DNA of 44,481 bases from DATAWZ01 sp036266975. GTDB taxonomy: Bacteria > Actinomycetota > Thermoleophilia > Solirubrobacterales > Solirubrobacteraceae. The stretch lies in contig DATAWZ010000129.1 of assembly GCA_036266975.1 (NCBI GenBank), forward strand, positions 1-44,481, given 5' to 3'. The notes below the pieces were generated by a model. That model was not told where the DNA came from and did not search any database. It was given only the letters and a program-made list of their open reading frames with translations. This document shows, one piece after another, positions 6,748 to 15,507 of the stretch. Position 1 is the stretch's first letter. Each line of letters opens with the position of its first letter. The position numbers were made by a program, and so were the translations under genes.

Positions 6748-7500
6748 ATGTCAGCCGCCTTCGCCGGCCTCTTCGGCGCCGTGTTCGGGTCCTTCCTGAA
6801 CGTCGTCACCTACCGACTGCCCCGCCACGAGTCACTCGTGCGCCCGGGATCGCACTGCACCAGCTGCGGTGTCGCCGTGCGCCCCTTCGACAACATCCCG
6901 GTGCTCTCGTGGCTGCTGCTGCGCGGGCGCTGCCGCGGCTGCCGCGCGGCGATCTCGCCTCGCTATCCGCTCGTGGAGGCACTCACCGCCGCGCTGTGCG
7001 TCGGCGCGGTGCTCGACCACTCCTCCGCCGCCGGGATCGCGCTGAGCGCCGCGCTCGTGCTCGTCCTCGTGCCGGCCGCCGCGATCGACTTCGAGCACCG
7101 GATCATCCCCAACGAGGTGACAGTGCTCGGGGCGGTGCTCGCCGTCGCCCTCGGCGCGGCACTGGACCCCAGCGGTGAGCCCACCCGCCTGATCTGCGGC
7201 GCCGCCGCCGGCGGCTTCCTGCTGCTCGCCGCGCTCGCCTATCCGCGCGGGATGGGGATGGGCGACGTCAAGCTCGCCGGCGTGATGGGGCTGTTCCTGG
7301 GCACGGCCGTCGCGCCGGCCATGCTGATCGCGCTGATCGTCGGCGTCGGCGTGGGCGCCGTCGTGATCGCCCGCAAGGGGGTGCAGGACGGCCGCAAGAC
7401 GGCAGTGCCGTTCGGCCCCTTCCTGGCCTTCGGCGGACTGCTGGCGATCTTCCTGGGGTCAGACCTCGTGCACTGGTACTCGACCCACTTCCTGCACTAG
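6748..7500 (+). CDS. pilD: Prepilin peptidase / N-methyltransferase (type IV)
   Basis: This membrane aspartyl protease cleaves prepilin leaders after Gly and methylates the new N-terminus. It is 250 aa. The N-terminal part begins FGSFLNVVTYRLP and has the two zinc cysteine pairs C37/C40 (CTSC) and C62/C65 (CRGC). The catalytic aspartates are D114 (AAIDFEHRIIPN) and D173 (GMGMGDVKLAG). About seven hydrophobic segments. The ATG at 6748 follows CCAGGAG at 6734-6740, and the N-terminus matches the family. It should process the pilins and minor pilins at 3413, 4146, 7575, 8156 and possibly 8944. Confidence 0.97.
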   Translation: MSAAFAGLFGAVFGSFLNVVTYRLPRHESLVRPGSHCTSCGVAVRPFDNIPVLSWLLLRGRCRGCRAAISPRYPLVEALTAALCVGAVLDHSSAAGIALSAALVLVLVPAAAIDFEHRIIPNEVTVLGAVLAVALGAALDPSGEPTRLICGAAAGGFLLLAALAYPRGMGMGDVKLAGVMGLFLGTAVAPAMLIALIVGVGVGAVVIARKGVQDGRKTAVPFGPFLAFGGLLAIFLGSDLVHWYSTHFLH

Positions 7501-7550
7501 AACGAACGTCCGCCGGAGCGGAGATTCCCGTGCGGGCCGCCGGCCGCGGT

Positions 7551-7557
7551 GCCGATA
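7551..7557 (+). promoter_or_regulatory. GCCGATA box before the minor-pilin operon
   Basis: A perfect GCCGATA sits 8 bases before an in-frame GTG (7566) and 17 bases before the ATG at 7575. No clear TCAA-like -35 is seen at the expected distance, so this is the weakest of the set as a full promoter. The box also abuts a GGAGGG Shine-Dalgarno (7558-7563). Confidence 0.35.
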
Positions 7558-7574
7558 GGAGGGAAGTGGACGGC

Positions 7575-8159
7575 ATGGAACAGGGATCGCGGCGCCGCCG
7601 GCTCCGGGAGGAGGATGCATTCACTCTCGTCGAGCTGCTCGTCGCGATGGTGCTCGCACTCGTTCTGGGCGCGGCGATCATGAGCTTCCTCATCGTCGAC
7701 ATCGACCAGCAGAACGACGTCTCGAGCCGCGCCTACTCCGCGCGCCAGGCCGAGTCGGGCCTGCAGGCACTCACCCGCGACCTGCAGAACGCGATGACCT
7801 CCCTGACCGTCAACACCACGAGTACGAAGAGCACGCTCAGCTTCGACCTCCCGACCCAGGGCAGTGACACCACCCCCACAGCGGTGGTGTGGACCTGCAC
7901 GAACAACGGGACGTGTACGCGCCAGGCGGGCAGCAACGCGGCCGTCGTGGAGATCGAAGGCGTCAAGTCGGCGAGCTTCTCGCCCTCCTCGGGCACCAAC
8001 CCGGCCTACGTGGGCGTCTCGTTGCTGGTCGAGGACCTCAGCCAGCTCGACACCACGCGCACGCATGCCGCGGCCGGGACGTCGTGCAGCAACGGAAGCT
8101 CGAGCACCTCGCAGTGCATCTCGCTGCAGACGGGCGTCGACCTTCGTAACTTCTCATGA
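7575..8159 (+). CDS. Minor pilin (PilW/GspJ-like)
   Basis: A 194-aa prepilin-like protein. The basic leader ends at A15, then F16-TLVELLVAMVLALVLGA with Glu at +5. The -1 residue is Ala rather than the usual Gly, which is tolerated in some pseudopilins but is worth noting. The segment after the spine (RQAESGLQALTRDLQNA) resembles PilW/GspJ-type minor pilins, and the C-terminus has several Cys. An alternative GTG start at 7566 lies exactly 8 bases behind a GCCGATA box and adds three residues. The stop overlaps the next start (ATGA), so translation of the three minor pilins is coupled. Confidence 0.88.
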   Translation: MEQGSRRRRLREEDAFTLVELLVAMVLALVLGAAIMSFLIVDIDQQNDVSSRAYSARQAESGLQALTRDLQNAMTSLTVNTTSTKSTLSFDLPTQGSDTTPTAVVWTCTNNGTCTRQAGSNAAVVEIEGVKSASFSPSSGTNPAYVGVSLLVEDLSQLDTTRTHAAAGTSCSNGSSSTSQCISLQTGVDLRNFS

Positions 8160-8947
8160 GTCGCCTGCGCGCCCGAGCCGAGGACGGGATGACCCTGATC
8201 GAGGTGGTGGTTGCCACGCTGCTGATCGCGCTGTCGGTCGCCGCGCTCGGTGACCTGTTCGCGACCGGTAACGCCAGCTCGCTGGGGACTCAGCGGGAAG
8301 CGCAACTGCTCGGGGTGGCCAACCAGGCCCTGGAGTCGATTCGCGACCAGGTCAAGACGAGCTCGGTGGGCTTCAACGGCCTGGCGCTCAGCAGCGCCCC
8401 GGCCACCGGCGCCAACTGTCCCTCCTACGACTGCACCGCGAGCTCGGTGCCGTCGAACCCCAGCGACCCGAACGACTTCGTCACCAGCTCGGGCAACTGC
8501 CTGCTGGTCGAGACGAACTGGAACGCCGCGGGCAGCGGTGGGCAGGGAGCCCTGCCCGGGCTCGACAGCTATTCCGGCTGTGGAGCCTCGGCGAGCAGCG
8601 CAGAACCGCTGGTGGTCTGCGCGAGCGGGGGCTCGTGCGCGACCGGGGTGTCGACCGGCTTTGTTGCACCCCAGACCACGATCGATGGCTACACGGTCGA
8701 TCAGTACGTCACCGAAACCGACGCCGGGTGCAACTCCTCGCTTGCCGTCACCTGCGGTGCCGGCGGCGCCCAGTCGGGGATCGACGCGCGCCGCGTGGTC
8801 ATCGCCGTGCTGCCAGGAACCTCGACCGCTACCGCGGCCACCAGCCAGGACAAGCCGGTGTGGCTGAGCACGATCCTCACCAACCCGGTGCCCAGCAACC
8901 AGCCGAATGCCTCGACCGGCCTGACCGTGGGGTTACAGCTCGGATGA
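8156..8947 (+). CDS. Minor pilin (PilV/GspI-like)
   Basis: A 263-aa prepilin. Leader MSRLRARAEDG, cleavage G11/M12, mature start MTLIEVVVATLLIALSVAAL with Glu at +5, typical of PilV/GspI. A long, Cys-rich and Ser/Gly-rich globular domain follows (cysteine pairs NCPSYDC, GCGA and CASGGSC). It overlaps the preceding gene by ATGA and the following PilX-like gene by ATGA. In systems of known structure, minor pilins of this kind form a tip complex that primes pilus assembly; that role is inferred here. Confidence 0.88.
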   Translation: MSRLRARAEDGMTLIEVVVATLLIALSVAALGDLFATGNASSLGTQREAQLLGVANQALESIRDQVKTSSVGFNGLALSSAPATGANCPSYDCTASSVPSNPSDPNDFVTSSGNCLLVETNWNAAGSGGQGALPGLDSYSGCGASASSAEPLVVCASGGSCATGVSTGFVAPQTTIDGYTVDQYVTETDAGCNSSLAVTCGAGGAQSGIDARRVVIAVLPGTSTATAATSQDKPVWLSTILTNPVPSNQPNASTGLTVGLQLG

Positions 8948-10620
8948 CCAGTAGATCCGCCCGCTCCGAAGATGGCTTCATCATGATCCTCGTCATCCTC
9001 GTGATGGCGATCGGGCTGCTGCTCGGCGCGGTGGCGCTCGCCTCGACGCTCGACTCGCGCACCCTGGAGAACCGCGACGTCCGCTCGATCCGCGCCCAAG
9101 CGGCCGCCGACGCAGGGGTCCAGGCGCAGATCTACCAGCAGTCCGAGGCGCAGATCGGGGGCAATGGCTCGACGACTGCGCTGGACCTCAACTCGGGTCC
9201 TTCGCTCTTGGCCGAGCTGTCCGACTGCGTGGTGCCTACGTTCAACGCGAGCCTCCAGATCACCGGGCTGGTACAGACCCAGGTGGCCAACGCCAACGCC
9301 GGCGCGTGCCCGTCCTATTCCAGCGCCGGCACGGCGTGTACCACCACCGTGTGCAAGCTGGCGGTTGGCGACCACGGCTACGAGGAGTCTGAGTTCATTC
9401 CGGCGGCCGCTTCGGAAACCGTCGCCAACGGCGTCAATTACGGCATCGGCGATGAGCTCTCGCCCAAGATTGTCTCCCTCGGGTGGGACGACGGCGGTAA
9501 CGCGGCAAACGCCAACGGGATCGTCTACCGACGCGAGGAGGCCATCCTCCAACCGATCTCGGCGTTGCCGGTGCTTGGAGCGACCGGGAATCTCGCCATA
9601 CAAGGCGTCACGATCACCAATCCGCTGCTCAGCACGGTGCTGGGCCTGCTCGGACTGAACAATCTCGACACCACGGTGAACGGCGACGTGCAGGCCGCCG
9701 GAAACATCTCCGTGCCTGCCGTCTTCGCTAACCCCAACCTATCGCTCACCGACGGCCTGCTCGGCGTCGTGACCTACGGGGGCCCGTCGTACTCCGGCGG
9801 GATCGCCTCCATCACGACGAAGGTGAACGAGGCACCGCCAACGCGCCAGACGGTGTCCATCTCCTCCTCGACTCCGAGCTGCCCCCCGGTCGATGCCACG
9901 GTCCCCCGACAGGCCAACTGCGCGGACCTCGGCAGCGCGTACAGTTCGAGCACTGACAGCGTGTACAGCGCATCGGGGGGCGTCACGATCCCTGGTGGCA
10001 ACTACGTGTTTTGCAACTTCGACGTGGAGGCTGGTACCGTCACGCTCAAGCCGACCGCCGCCGATCCGGTGCGGATCTTCATCGACAGCCCGCAGTCGAA
10101 GCGCTGCGCGAGCGACGGGAATAGCAGCGCCCAGGGCAACTTCATCGCCAAGCCGGGGATTTCCGACGGCGCACTGAACCTCGGTGGCGTGCTCACTCCG
10201 AGCCAGCTGCAGATCTATGTGGTCGGCAGTAACGTCAACGGCAACAGCTGCGCCGGGAACACCGTGTCGACCTGCGTGGAGCTCGGCACCCCGCCGACCG
10301 GCAACACCCTTTTATCGACTAACCAGGCGACGGAGGCCGGGGTCGTCTACGCCCCGACCTCCACGGTGTCCATGACCACGGCGCAGTGCGCGCTTGGCAT
10401 TTGCGTGCCCGGCACGTTCGACGGCGTGCTGATCGGCAACAACGTCACCGCGACCGCCCTCGTGTTCACGCAGGACCTCGACCTGGGCAGCTTCCCGCTC
10501 TACAACGGGATCAACACGTATCAGGTCGAGCAGTACGTGCAGTGCAGTGACCTGAACAAATCGGGTACGCCGGTCACGTCCCTCACCGGTAACGCCACCA
10601 CCGACACCTCTGGGTGCTGA
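8944..10620 (+). CDS. PilX/GspK-like minor pilin with large C-terminal domain
   Basis: A 558-aa protein. The leader ends EDG11, then F12-IMILVILVMAIGLLLGAV. There is no Glu at +5, as in GspK-type tip pseudopilins. The N-terminal half resembles PilX N-terminal domains (RAQAAADAGVQAQIYQ). The C-terminal half is a long Gly/Ser/Thr/Asn-rich beta region with repeated VTIPGGNYVFCNF-like and GGVLTPSQLQIYVVG-like stretches and many Cys, suggesting a beta-helical tip or adhesin domain, as in proteins annotated with DUF7305 in other genomes. It is coupled to the preceding PilV-like gene by ATGA. Function is inferred from family and context. Confidence 0.85.
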   Translation: MTSRSARSEDGFIMILVILVMAIGLLLGAVALASTLDSRTLENRDVRSIRAQAAADAGVQAQIYQQSEAQIGGNGSTTALDLNSGPSLLAELSDCVVPTFNASLQITGLVQTQVANANAGACPSYSSAGTACTTTVCKLAVGDHGYEESEFIPAAASETVANGVNYGIGDELSPKIVSLGWDDGGNAANANGIVYRREEAILQPISALPVLGATGNLAIQGVTITNPLLSTVLGLLGLNNLDTTVNGDVQAAGNISVPAVFANPNLSLTDGLLGVVTYGGPSYSGGIASITTKVNEAPPTRQTVSISSSTPSCPPVDATVPRQANCADLGSAYSSSTDSVYSASGGVTIPGGNYVFCNFDVEAGTVTLKPTAADPVRIFIDSPQSKRCASDGNSSAQGNFIAKPGISDGALNLGGVLTPSQLQIYVVGSNVNGNSCAGNTVSTCVELGTPPTGNTLLSTNQATEAGVVYAPTSTVSMTTAQCALGICVPGTFDGVLIGNNVTATALVFTQDLDLGSFPLYNGINTYQVEQYVQCSDLNKSGTPVTSLTGNATTDTSGC

Positions 10621-10675
10621 GGGTGAACGTCTTTTCGCATCGACTGGACGGACGGACGATCTCCTCGCATCGTCG

Positions 10676-10702
10676 TCAAGTCCAGGGCCGGTCCGGCCGA
10701 TA
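10676..10702 (+). promoter_or_regulatory. Sigma-28/WhiG-like promoter before pilM
   Basis: TCAA (10676-10679), 16 bases, GCCGATA (10696-10702), the same arrangement as at 4714-4740. An in-frame ATG at 10709 lies 6 bases after the box and could be a leaderless start of pilM. Confidence 0.6.
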
Positions 10703-10759
10703 CCTCCCATGCGGGCTCGGGTACGACGGAGCCCGGGAACGCTGAACGAAACCTCTCTC

Positions 10760-11911
10760 ATGGCCTCGCTCATCACCCGCAACCTCCGCTCAGGCGCCGC
10801 GCGCCAGACCCTCACCGGCCTCGATGTCGAGCCCGGCTTCGTCAGCGCCGCGCGCGTCAGCGTCAACGGCCGCGTCGTCGTCGAGCAGGCGGCCGGCGTC
10901 CCCCTCGCCGGGGATGTCCTGCGCGAGGGCGAGGTCAACGACGTCCCGGCGCTCGCCGAGGCGCTGCGCGAGCTGTTCAAGGGCGGCTTCGACAAGCGCG
11001 TGCGGATCGGGCTGGCCAGCCAGCGAGTGGTCCTGCGCACGCTCGAGCTGCCGCCGATCGATGACCGCAAGGAGATGGCCGCGGCGGTGCGCTTCCAGGC
11101 CGAGGACCAGGTGCCGATGCCGCTGGCCAGCGCCGTGCTCGACTTCCATCCGCTCGGCATCTCCGAGACGCCGAACGGCCCCCGCCTGCGGGTCGCCGTG
11201 GTGGCCGCCCAGCGCGAGCTCGTCGAGCGGCTGCTGAGCGCCGCGCGCCTGGCCGGCCTGCGCCCCGAGAGCGTCGACCTGTCGGCCTTCGCGCTGATCC
11301 GCGCCCTGCAGCCGCTGCAGCCGCGCGACGACGACGCCGCCGTCGTCTATCTCTCCGTGGGCGGCCTGACCAACATGGCCGTCGCCAACGGGACGATCTG
11401 CGTCTTCACCCGCGTCCTCGGAGGAGGCCTCGAGGCGATCGCCACCCAGGTGGCCGAGCGCCGCGGGATCCAGCTCGCGGCGGCGCGCGAGCTGTGCATG
11501 GGCATCGGCGTCGACCCCGAGCGCCCGACGCGGGCCGCGCGGCCGACCACGATGGACGAGATCACCGGCGGCGGCGACGCGCACCCCGCCACCCCGGATG
11601 CCCCCGCCGCCGACGCCGCCGAGGCGGAGGTGCGCTCGGTGATCGCCGCCGGCGTGCGCGAGATCGCCACCGAGGTCCGCAACTCGCTCGACTTCCACGT
11701 CGCCCAGGGCGCCGAGGCGCTGCCCTCGCGCGTCGTCCTCTCGGGGGCCGCCGCCGAGGTTCCCGGCTTTCCCGAGCGCCTTGCGGCCGAGCTCGACATG
11801 CCCGTGTCCACCTCGCTGGTCGCCGCGCCGAAGGCCGGCACGCTGTCCGGCGTGAGCCCGTCGCGGCTGTCGGTCGCCGCGGGCCTGGCCATCGAGGAGG
11901 CCCCCCGATGA
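10760..11911 (+). CDS. pilM: Type IV pilus assembly ATPase-like protein PilM
   Basis: A 383-aa actin-like cytoplasmic protein that binds the N-terminal tail of PilN and forms the cytoplasmic ring of the pilus alignment complex. Visible features are the N-terminal TGLDVEPGFVSAARV phosphate-1-like strand, the LELPPIDDRKEMAAAVRFQAEDQ region typical of PilM, and VVLSGAAAEVPGFPERLA near the C-terminus. The conventional start is the ATG at 10760. An in-frame ATG at 10709, 6 bases behind a GCCGATA box, would add 17 residues if the message is leaderless. Its stop overlaps pilN by ATGA. Confidence 0.92.
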   Translation: MASLITRNLRSGAARQTLTGLDVEPGFVSAARVSVNGRVVVEQAAGVPLAGDVLREGEVNDVPALAEALRELFKGGFDKRVRIGLASQRVVLRTLELPPIDDRKEMAAAVRFQAEDQVPMPLASAVLDFHPLGISETPNGPRLRVAVVAAQRELVERLLSAARLAGLRPESVDLSAFALIRALQPLQPRDDDAAVVYLSVGGLTNMAVANGTICVFTRVLGGGLEAIATQVAERRGIQLAAARELCMGIGVDPERPTRAARPTTMDEITGGGDAHPATPDAPAADAAEAEVRSVIAAGVREIATEVRNSLDFHVAQGAEALPSRVVLSGAAAEVPGFPERLAAELDMPVSTSLVAAPKAGTLSGVSPSRLSVAAGLAIEEAPR

Positions 11912-12585
11912 AGGCCGTCAACCTCATCCCCTCCGACCAGCGACGGGGCGCCGGCGGCGTCACCGGTCGCTCGGACGGCATCGCCTACGTGATCCTCGGG
12001 CTGCTGACCGGCGTGGTCGTGCTCGCGGCCATGTGGGGCATCGCCGACCACGACGTCGGCAACCGCCAGGGCGCGATCGCCGGGGCCAAGGCCAAGGCCG
12101 TGCAGCTGCAGGCGCAGGCCAGCGCACTGGCCCCCTACACGAGCTTCCAGACCGCGAGCCACTCGCGCCAGCAGACCGTCGCCGAGATCGCCCAGGCGCG
12201 CTTCGACTGGGCCCACACGATGCACGAGGTCGGCCGTGTGCTGCCCTCCGACGTCGATCTGACCAGCTTCAACGGCACCGGCGGTCCGGCGCCCGGATCG
12301 GCCGCCACCTCCGCGCCGAGCGGCAGCACGACCGCGCCGACGCTCACGCTGGCCGGCTGCACGACGAGCCAGGCCGTGGTGGCCGAGACGATGACCCGGC
12401 TGCGCCTGATGGACGGCGTCAGCGACGTCTCGATCGGCACGACCAGCGCGGCGCGTCCGATCGCCTCGGGCAACCCGGCGAGCGCCGGCTCGACCGCCTG
12501 CCCGCACTCGGTCAGCTTCAGCCTGACCGTGACCTACGACGCTGCCGGCGTGCCCGTCGCGGCCAGCACGGGAGGCGCCAAGTGA
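11908..12585 (+). CDS. pilN: Type IV pilus assembly protein PilN
   Basis: A 225-aa bitopic membrane protein. The cytoplasmic N-terminus is MKAVNLIPSDQRR, the signature motif (NLIP) that docks into PilM. One membrane helix (about 27-47) is followed by a short coiled region with Ala/Gln repeats and a periplasm-side domain ending in SFSLTVTYD. It starts on an ATGA overlap with pilM and ends on a GTGA overlap with pilO. With PilO it forms the inner-membrane alignment platform. A Gly/Ser/Thr-rich insertion in the middle of the outer domain is longer than usual. Confidence 0.93.
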   Translation: MKAVNLIPSDQRRGAGGVTGRSDGIAYVILGLLTGVVVLAAMWGIADHDVGNRQGAIAGAKAKAVQLQAQASALAPYTSFQTASHSRQQTVAEIAQARFDWAHTMHEVGRVLPSDVDLTSFNGTGGPAPGSAATSAPSGSTTAPTLTLAGCTTSQAVVAETMTRLRLMDGVSDVSIGTTSAARPIASGNPASAGSTACPHSVSFSLTVTYDAAGVPVAASTGGAK

Positions 12586-13274
12586 CCGCCAGGGACCGTC
12601 TCGTCGTCGCCGTCATCGTCGCCGTCGGCATCCTCGTCGCCGGCTACCTGACGATCGTCTCTCCCGAGCGCGGCAAGGCCTCGCGCCTGGGCCGCCAGCT
12701 CTCCTCGGCGCAGGCGTCGATCACCACGGCCCAGAATTCGCTGCAGGCCGCGCAGGCCGCGCAGACCGCCTACCCGTCCAACTACAGCACGCTGGTGCGG
12801 TTGGGCAAGGCGGTGCCGCCGCAGGACCAGGTCGCCTCGCTGATCTATCAGCTCGACCAGGCCGCGGGGTCCAAGCACGTGTTCTTCGCCTCGCTGGCCA
12901 ACGACACGACGGCGACCGCGGCGAGCACCTCGAGCGCCGCCCCGAGCTTCACCGCGCTGCCCTTCACCTTCACCTTCACCTTCGACGGCAACTACTTCCA
13001 GCTCTACAAGTTCCTGCGCGCCATCGATGGCTGGACCACCGCCAAGAGCAACGGCGGCCTGGTCGTCGACGGTCGCCTGCTCACCGTCCAGGGAGTGACC
13101 CTCGCTCCCTCGGCCGGGTCGCTCGCGGCGACGATCACCGCGACCGCCTACACGCTGCCCAGTGGGGACCTTCTCCCCGGCGACAGCGCCTCGACCGACG
13201 CGCCCACGACCCTGACCTCGACGAGCACGAGCTCGCCTTCGACCGCGGCCACCCCGGCCACCGTTGCCCCCTGA
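12582..13274 (+). CDS. pilO: Type IV pilus assembly protein PilO
   Basis: A 230-aa bitopic protein starting at GTG 12582, which overlaps the pilN stop as GTGA. One N-terminal membrane helix (about 7-24) is followed by a coiled coil (SRLGRQLSSAQASITTAQN) and a ferredoxin-like domain with PPQDQVASLIYQLDQAA and FDGNYFQLYKFLRAID, both typical of PilO. The C-terminus is a Ser/Thr/Pro tail. Order and coupling with pilM and pilN support the call. Confidence 0.93.
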   Translation: MTARDRLVVAVIVAVGILVAGYLTIVSPERGKASRLGRQLSSAQASITTAQNSLQAAQAAQTAYPSNYSTLVRLGKAVPPQDQVASLIYQLDQAAGSKHVFFASLANDTTATAASTSSAAPSFTALPFTFTFTFDGNYFQLYKFLRAIDGWTTAKSNGGLVVDGRLLTVQGVTLAPSAGSLAATITATAYTLPSGDLLPGDSASTDAPTTLTSTSTSSPSTAATPATVAP

Positions 13275-13287
13275 CCCCGGAAGACCC

Positions 13288-14256
13288 ATGAGCTACCTGC
13301 GCAACATCTGGACCGACCTGATCGAACGGAAGCTGTGGCCCGCGGCGCTGCTGCTGCTCGGGCTCGCCGTTGTGGTCCCCGTGGCCATCACGGCGGGCGG
13401 CGGCTCCTCGTCGACCAGCGGCTCGACGGCCAAGGTCTCCCTGCCGGCGCCCGTCGCGGTGAGCGAGGCCCAGGCGAACCCCAACGCCGCGCTGGCCGAG
13501 ACGGTCAACGGCGCCTCGGTGCAACGAGACGGCCGCGCGCGAGATCCGTTCTTCGTCCCGAAGGTCGCGGCGACCACCAGCGGCGCAGGCGTGACCGGGA
13601 GCGCCACCACGGCCAAGGCGGCAACCACCACGGCCAGCGCCACCACGGCTCCGGTGTCCACCCCCAATACCGACACGACCACTTCCTCCACCACGACGTC
13701 GAAGTCCACGACGACCCCGAGCACGGCCCCCGCGCCGACGACGCTCGGGATCACCTACCACGTCGACGTCCAGTTCGGACCGGCCGGCCAGGCCCGGCTC
13801 TACCGGCGCCTGGTGCGCCTGCAGCCGCTGCCGTCGCGGACGACCCCGATCGTCGCGTTCGTCGGTGTCAAGGACAACGGCAAGGTCGTGACGTTCGCGC
13901 CCCTGGCGCCCGCCTTCATCGGCGGTTCCGGCGTGTGCGCGCCCAGCCCGTTGAAGTGCCAGCTGATGGACCTCAAGGTGGGCGAGACCGAGTCGTTCGA
14001 GGTGGACACCGCGTCGGACACGCTCAAGGCCTACACCCTGAAGATCGACGGAGTGGGCAAGCACCACACCACCGCACTGGTCGCCGGGCAGGTCTCGCGC
14101 GAAGGCCGCGCGATGCTGCAGCACCTCTCGCTGCCCGCCCTGGACGGGTTCGCCTTCTCGCCGACGACCGGCACGCTCGTGTCGGCCCGCGAGGGCGGCG
14201 GCAACACGCTGTCGGTCTTCGGGCTGGCCAGCGACGTGTCCCCGGCCAGCCACTAA
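13288..14256 (+). CDS. Unknown bitopic protein in the pilP position
   Basis: A 322-aa protein of unknown fold. An N-terminal membrane helix (about 17-35) follows a cytoplasmic MSYLRNIWTDLIERKLW. The motif GRARDPFFVP (about 85-94) resembles the RDPF segment of PilP-type lipoproteins. Next is a Thr/Ser/Ala-rich linker (about 95-150) and a C-terminal extracytoplasmic domain with Cys near CAPSPLKCQLMDL. It immediately follows pilO, where Gram-negatives carry pilP, so it may do an analogous job of linking the PilNO platform to the outer envelope. That is inference; there is no lipobox. Confidence 0.8.
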   Translation: MSYLRNIWTDLIERKLWPAALLLLGLAVVVPVAITAGGGSSSTSGSTAKVSLPAPVAVSEAQANPNAALAETVNGASVQRDGRARDPFFVPKVAATTSGAGVTGSATTAKAATTTASATTAPVSTPNTDTTTSSTTTSKSTTTPSTAPAPTTLGITYHVDVQFGPAGQARLYRRLVRLQPLPSRTTPIVAFVGVKDNGKVVTFAPLAPAFIGGSGVCAPSPLKCQLMDLKVGETESFEVDTASDTLKAYTLKIDGVGKHHTTALVAGQVSREGRAMLQHLSLPALDGFAFSPTTGTLVSAREGGGNTLSVFGLASDVSPASH

Positions 14257-14300
14257 AAGAGCGGGAGCGCCGCGAGGCGCGCAATAAGCTAGGGCGCCGG

Positions 14301-15467
14301 ATGACGCTGCGCCTGATCACCGCCGGGGAATCACACGGCCCCGGACTGACCTGCATCGTGGAGGGACTGCCGGCCGGCCTGGAGCTGGACGAGGAGTTGC
14401 TGAACCGCGACATGGGCCGGCGCCAGCTCGGGCACGGGCGCGGGGGGCGGATGAAGATCGAGCGCGACCGCGCCGAGGTCACCGGCGGCGTGCGGCACGG
14501 ACGCACGCTCGGCGGCCCGATCGCGCTGCAGGTGCGCAACCGCGACTTCGAGAACTGGCGGGAGCGGATGAGCCCATGGCCGGTCGACGTGCCCGTCGAG
14601 GAGGTGCACCTGCCCCGCCCGGGTCACGCCGACCTCGCCGGCACCCAGAAGTTCGGGGTCACCGACGTGCGCAACATCCTCGAGCGGGCGAGCGCCCGCG
14701 AGACCGCCGCGCGCGTGGCCGGCGGGGCGGTCATGCGCGCGTTCCTGCGCGCGCTGGGCGTCGAGGTCGTCTCGCACGTCGTGCAGATCGGCACCGTCCA
14801 TGCGCCCGCCTACGAGGAGCCGGTCGAGTGGGGCGCGTTCGCCGCCGTCGACGCGTCGCCGGTCCGCTGCCTGGACGGCGAGGCCAGCCGCGCGATGGTC
14901 GAGCACATCAACCAGCAGCGCAAGGCCAACGAGTCGCTCGGCGGGGTGTTCGAGGTGCGCGCGTTCGGGCTCGTGCCCGGCCTCGGCTCGCACGTCTCCT
15001 GGGAGGAGCGGCTCGACGGGCGCCTGGCGATGGCACTGTGCTCGATTCAGGCGATCAAGGGCGTCGGACTGGGAGACGGGTTCGACCTCGCCGGCCGGCC
15101 CGGCTCGGAGGCGCACGACGAGATCTTCCACAGCCCCGAGCGGGGCTTCTACCGCCTGACCAATCGCTCCGGCGGCCTGGAGGGCGGGATGACCACCGGC
15201 GCCACGCTCGTGGTCACCGGGGCGATGAAGCCGCTGCCCACGCTCACCAAGCCGCTGCGGTCGGTCGACATCGCCACCCTGCAGCCGGCCGAGGCGCTGC
15301 GCGAGCGCACCGACTCCTGCACCGTGCCGGCCGCCGGCGTGGTGGGGGAGGCGATGGTCGCCCTCGTCCTGGCCGAGGCCTACCGGGCGAAGTTCGGGGG
15401 CGACCACATCGACGACGTGCGCGTGGCGCTCGCGGCCTACCGCGAGCGGATCCGGTGGCCGGCCTGA
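14301..15467 (+). CDS. aroC: Chorismate synthase
   Basis: Converts 5-enolpyruvylshikimate-3-phosphate to chorismate using reduced FMN, the last step of the shikimate pathway. It is 388 aa, full length. Family signatures: ITAGESHGPGL at residues 6-16, DMGRRQLGHGRGGRM, the central ERASARETAARVAGGA, and DSCTVPAAGVVGEAM near the C-terminus. The ATG at 14301 is preceded by TAAGCT at 14285-14290, a possible -10 element. It opens the shikimate block right behind the pilus genes. Downstream, after 40 bases, comes aroKB. Confidence 0.97.
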   Translation: MTLRLITAGESHGPGLTCIVEGLPAGLELDEELLNRDMGRRQLGHGRGGRMKIERDRAEVTGGVRHGRTLGGPIALQVRNRDFENWRERMSPWPVDVPVEEVHLPRPGHADLAGTQKFGVTDVRNILERASARETAARVAGGAVMRAFLRALGVEVVSHVVQIGTVHAPAYEEPVEWGAFAAVDASPVRCLDGEASRAMVEHINQQRKANESLGGVFEVRAFGLVPGLGSHVSWEERLDGRLAMALCSIQAIKGVGLGDGFDLAGRPGSEAHDEIFHSPERGFYRLTNRSGGLEGGMTTGATLVVTGAMKPLPTLTKPLRSVDIATLQPAEALRERTDSCTVPAAGVVGEAMVALVLAEAYRAKFGGDHIDDVRVALAAYRERIRWPA

Positions 15468-15507
15468 GCGCCGTCCGAGCCGCTCCGTCGGGGACGGGAC
15501 AGGCGCG

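Noticed and set aside
807..6809. Very long open frames antisense to the glycosyltransferase and pilus genes.
   Set aside because: They are Arg/Gly/Asp/Gln-rich low-complexity translations opposite genes with clear families, as expected in very GC-rich DNA.
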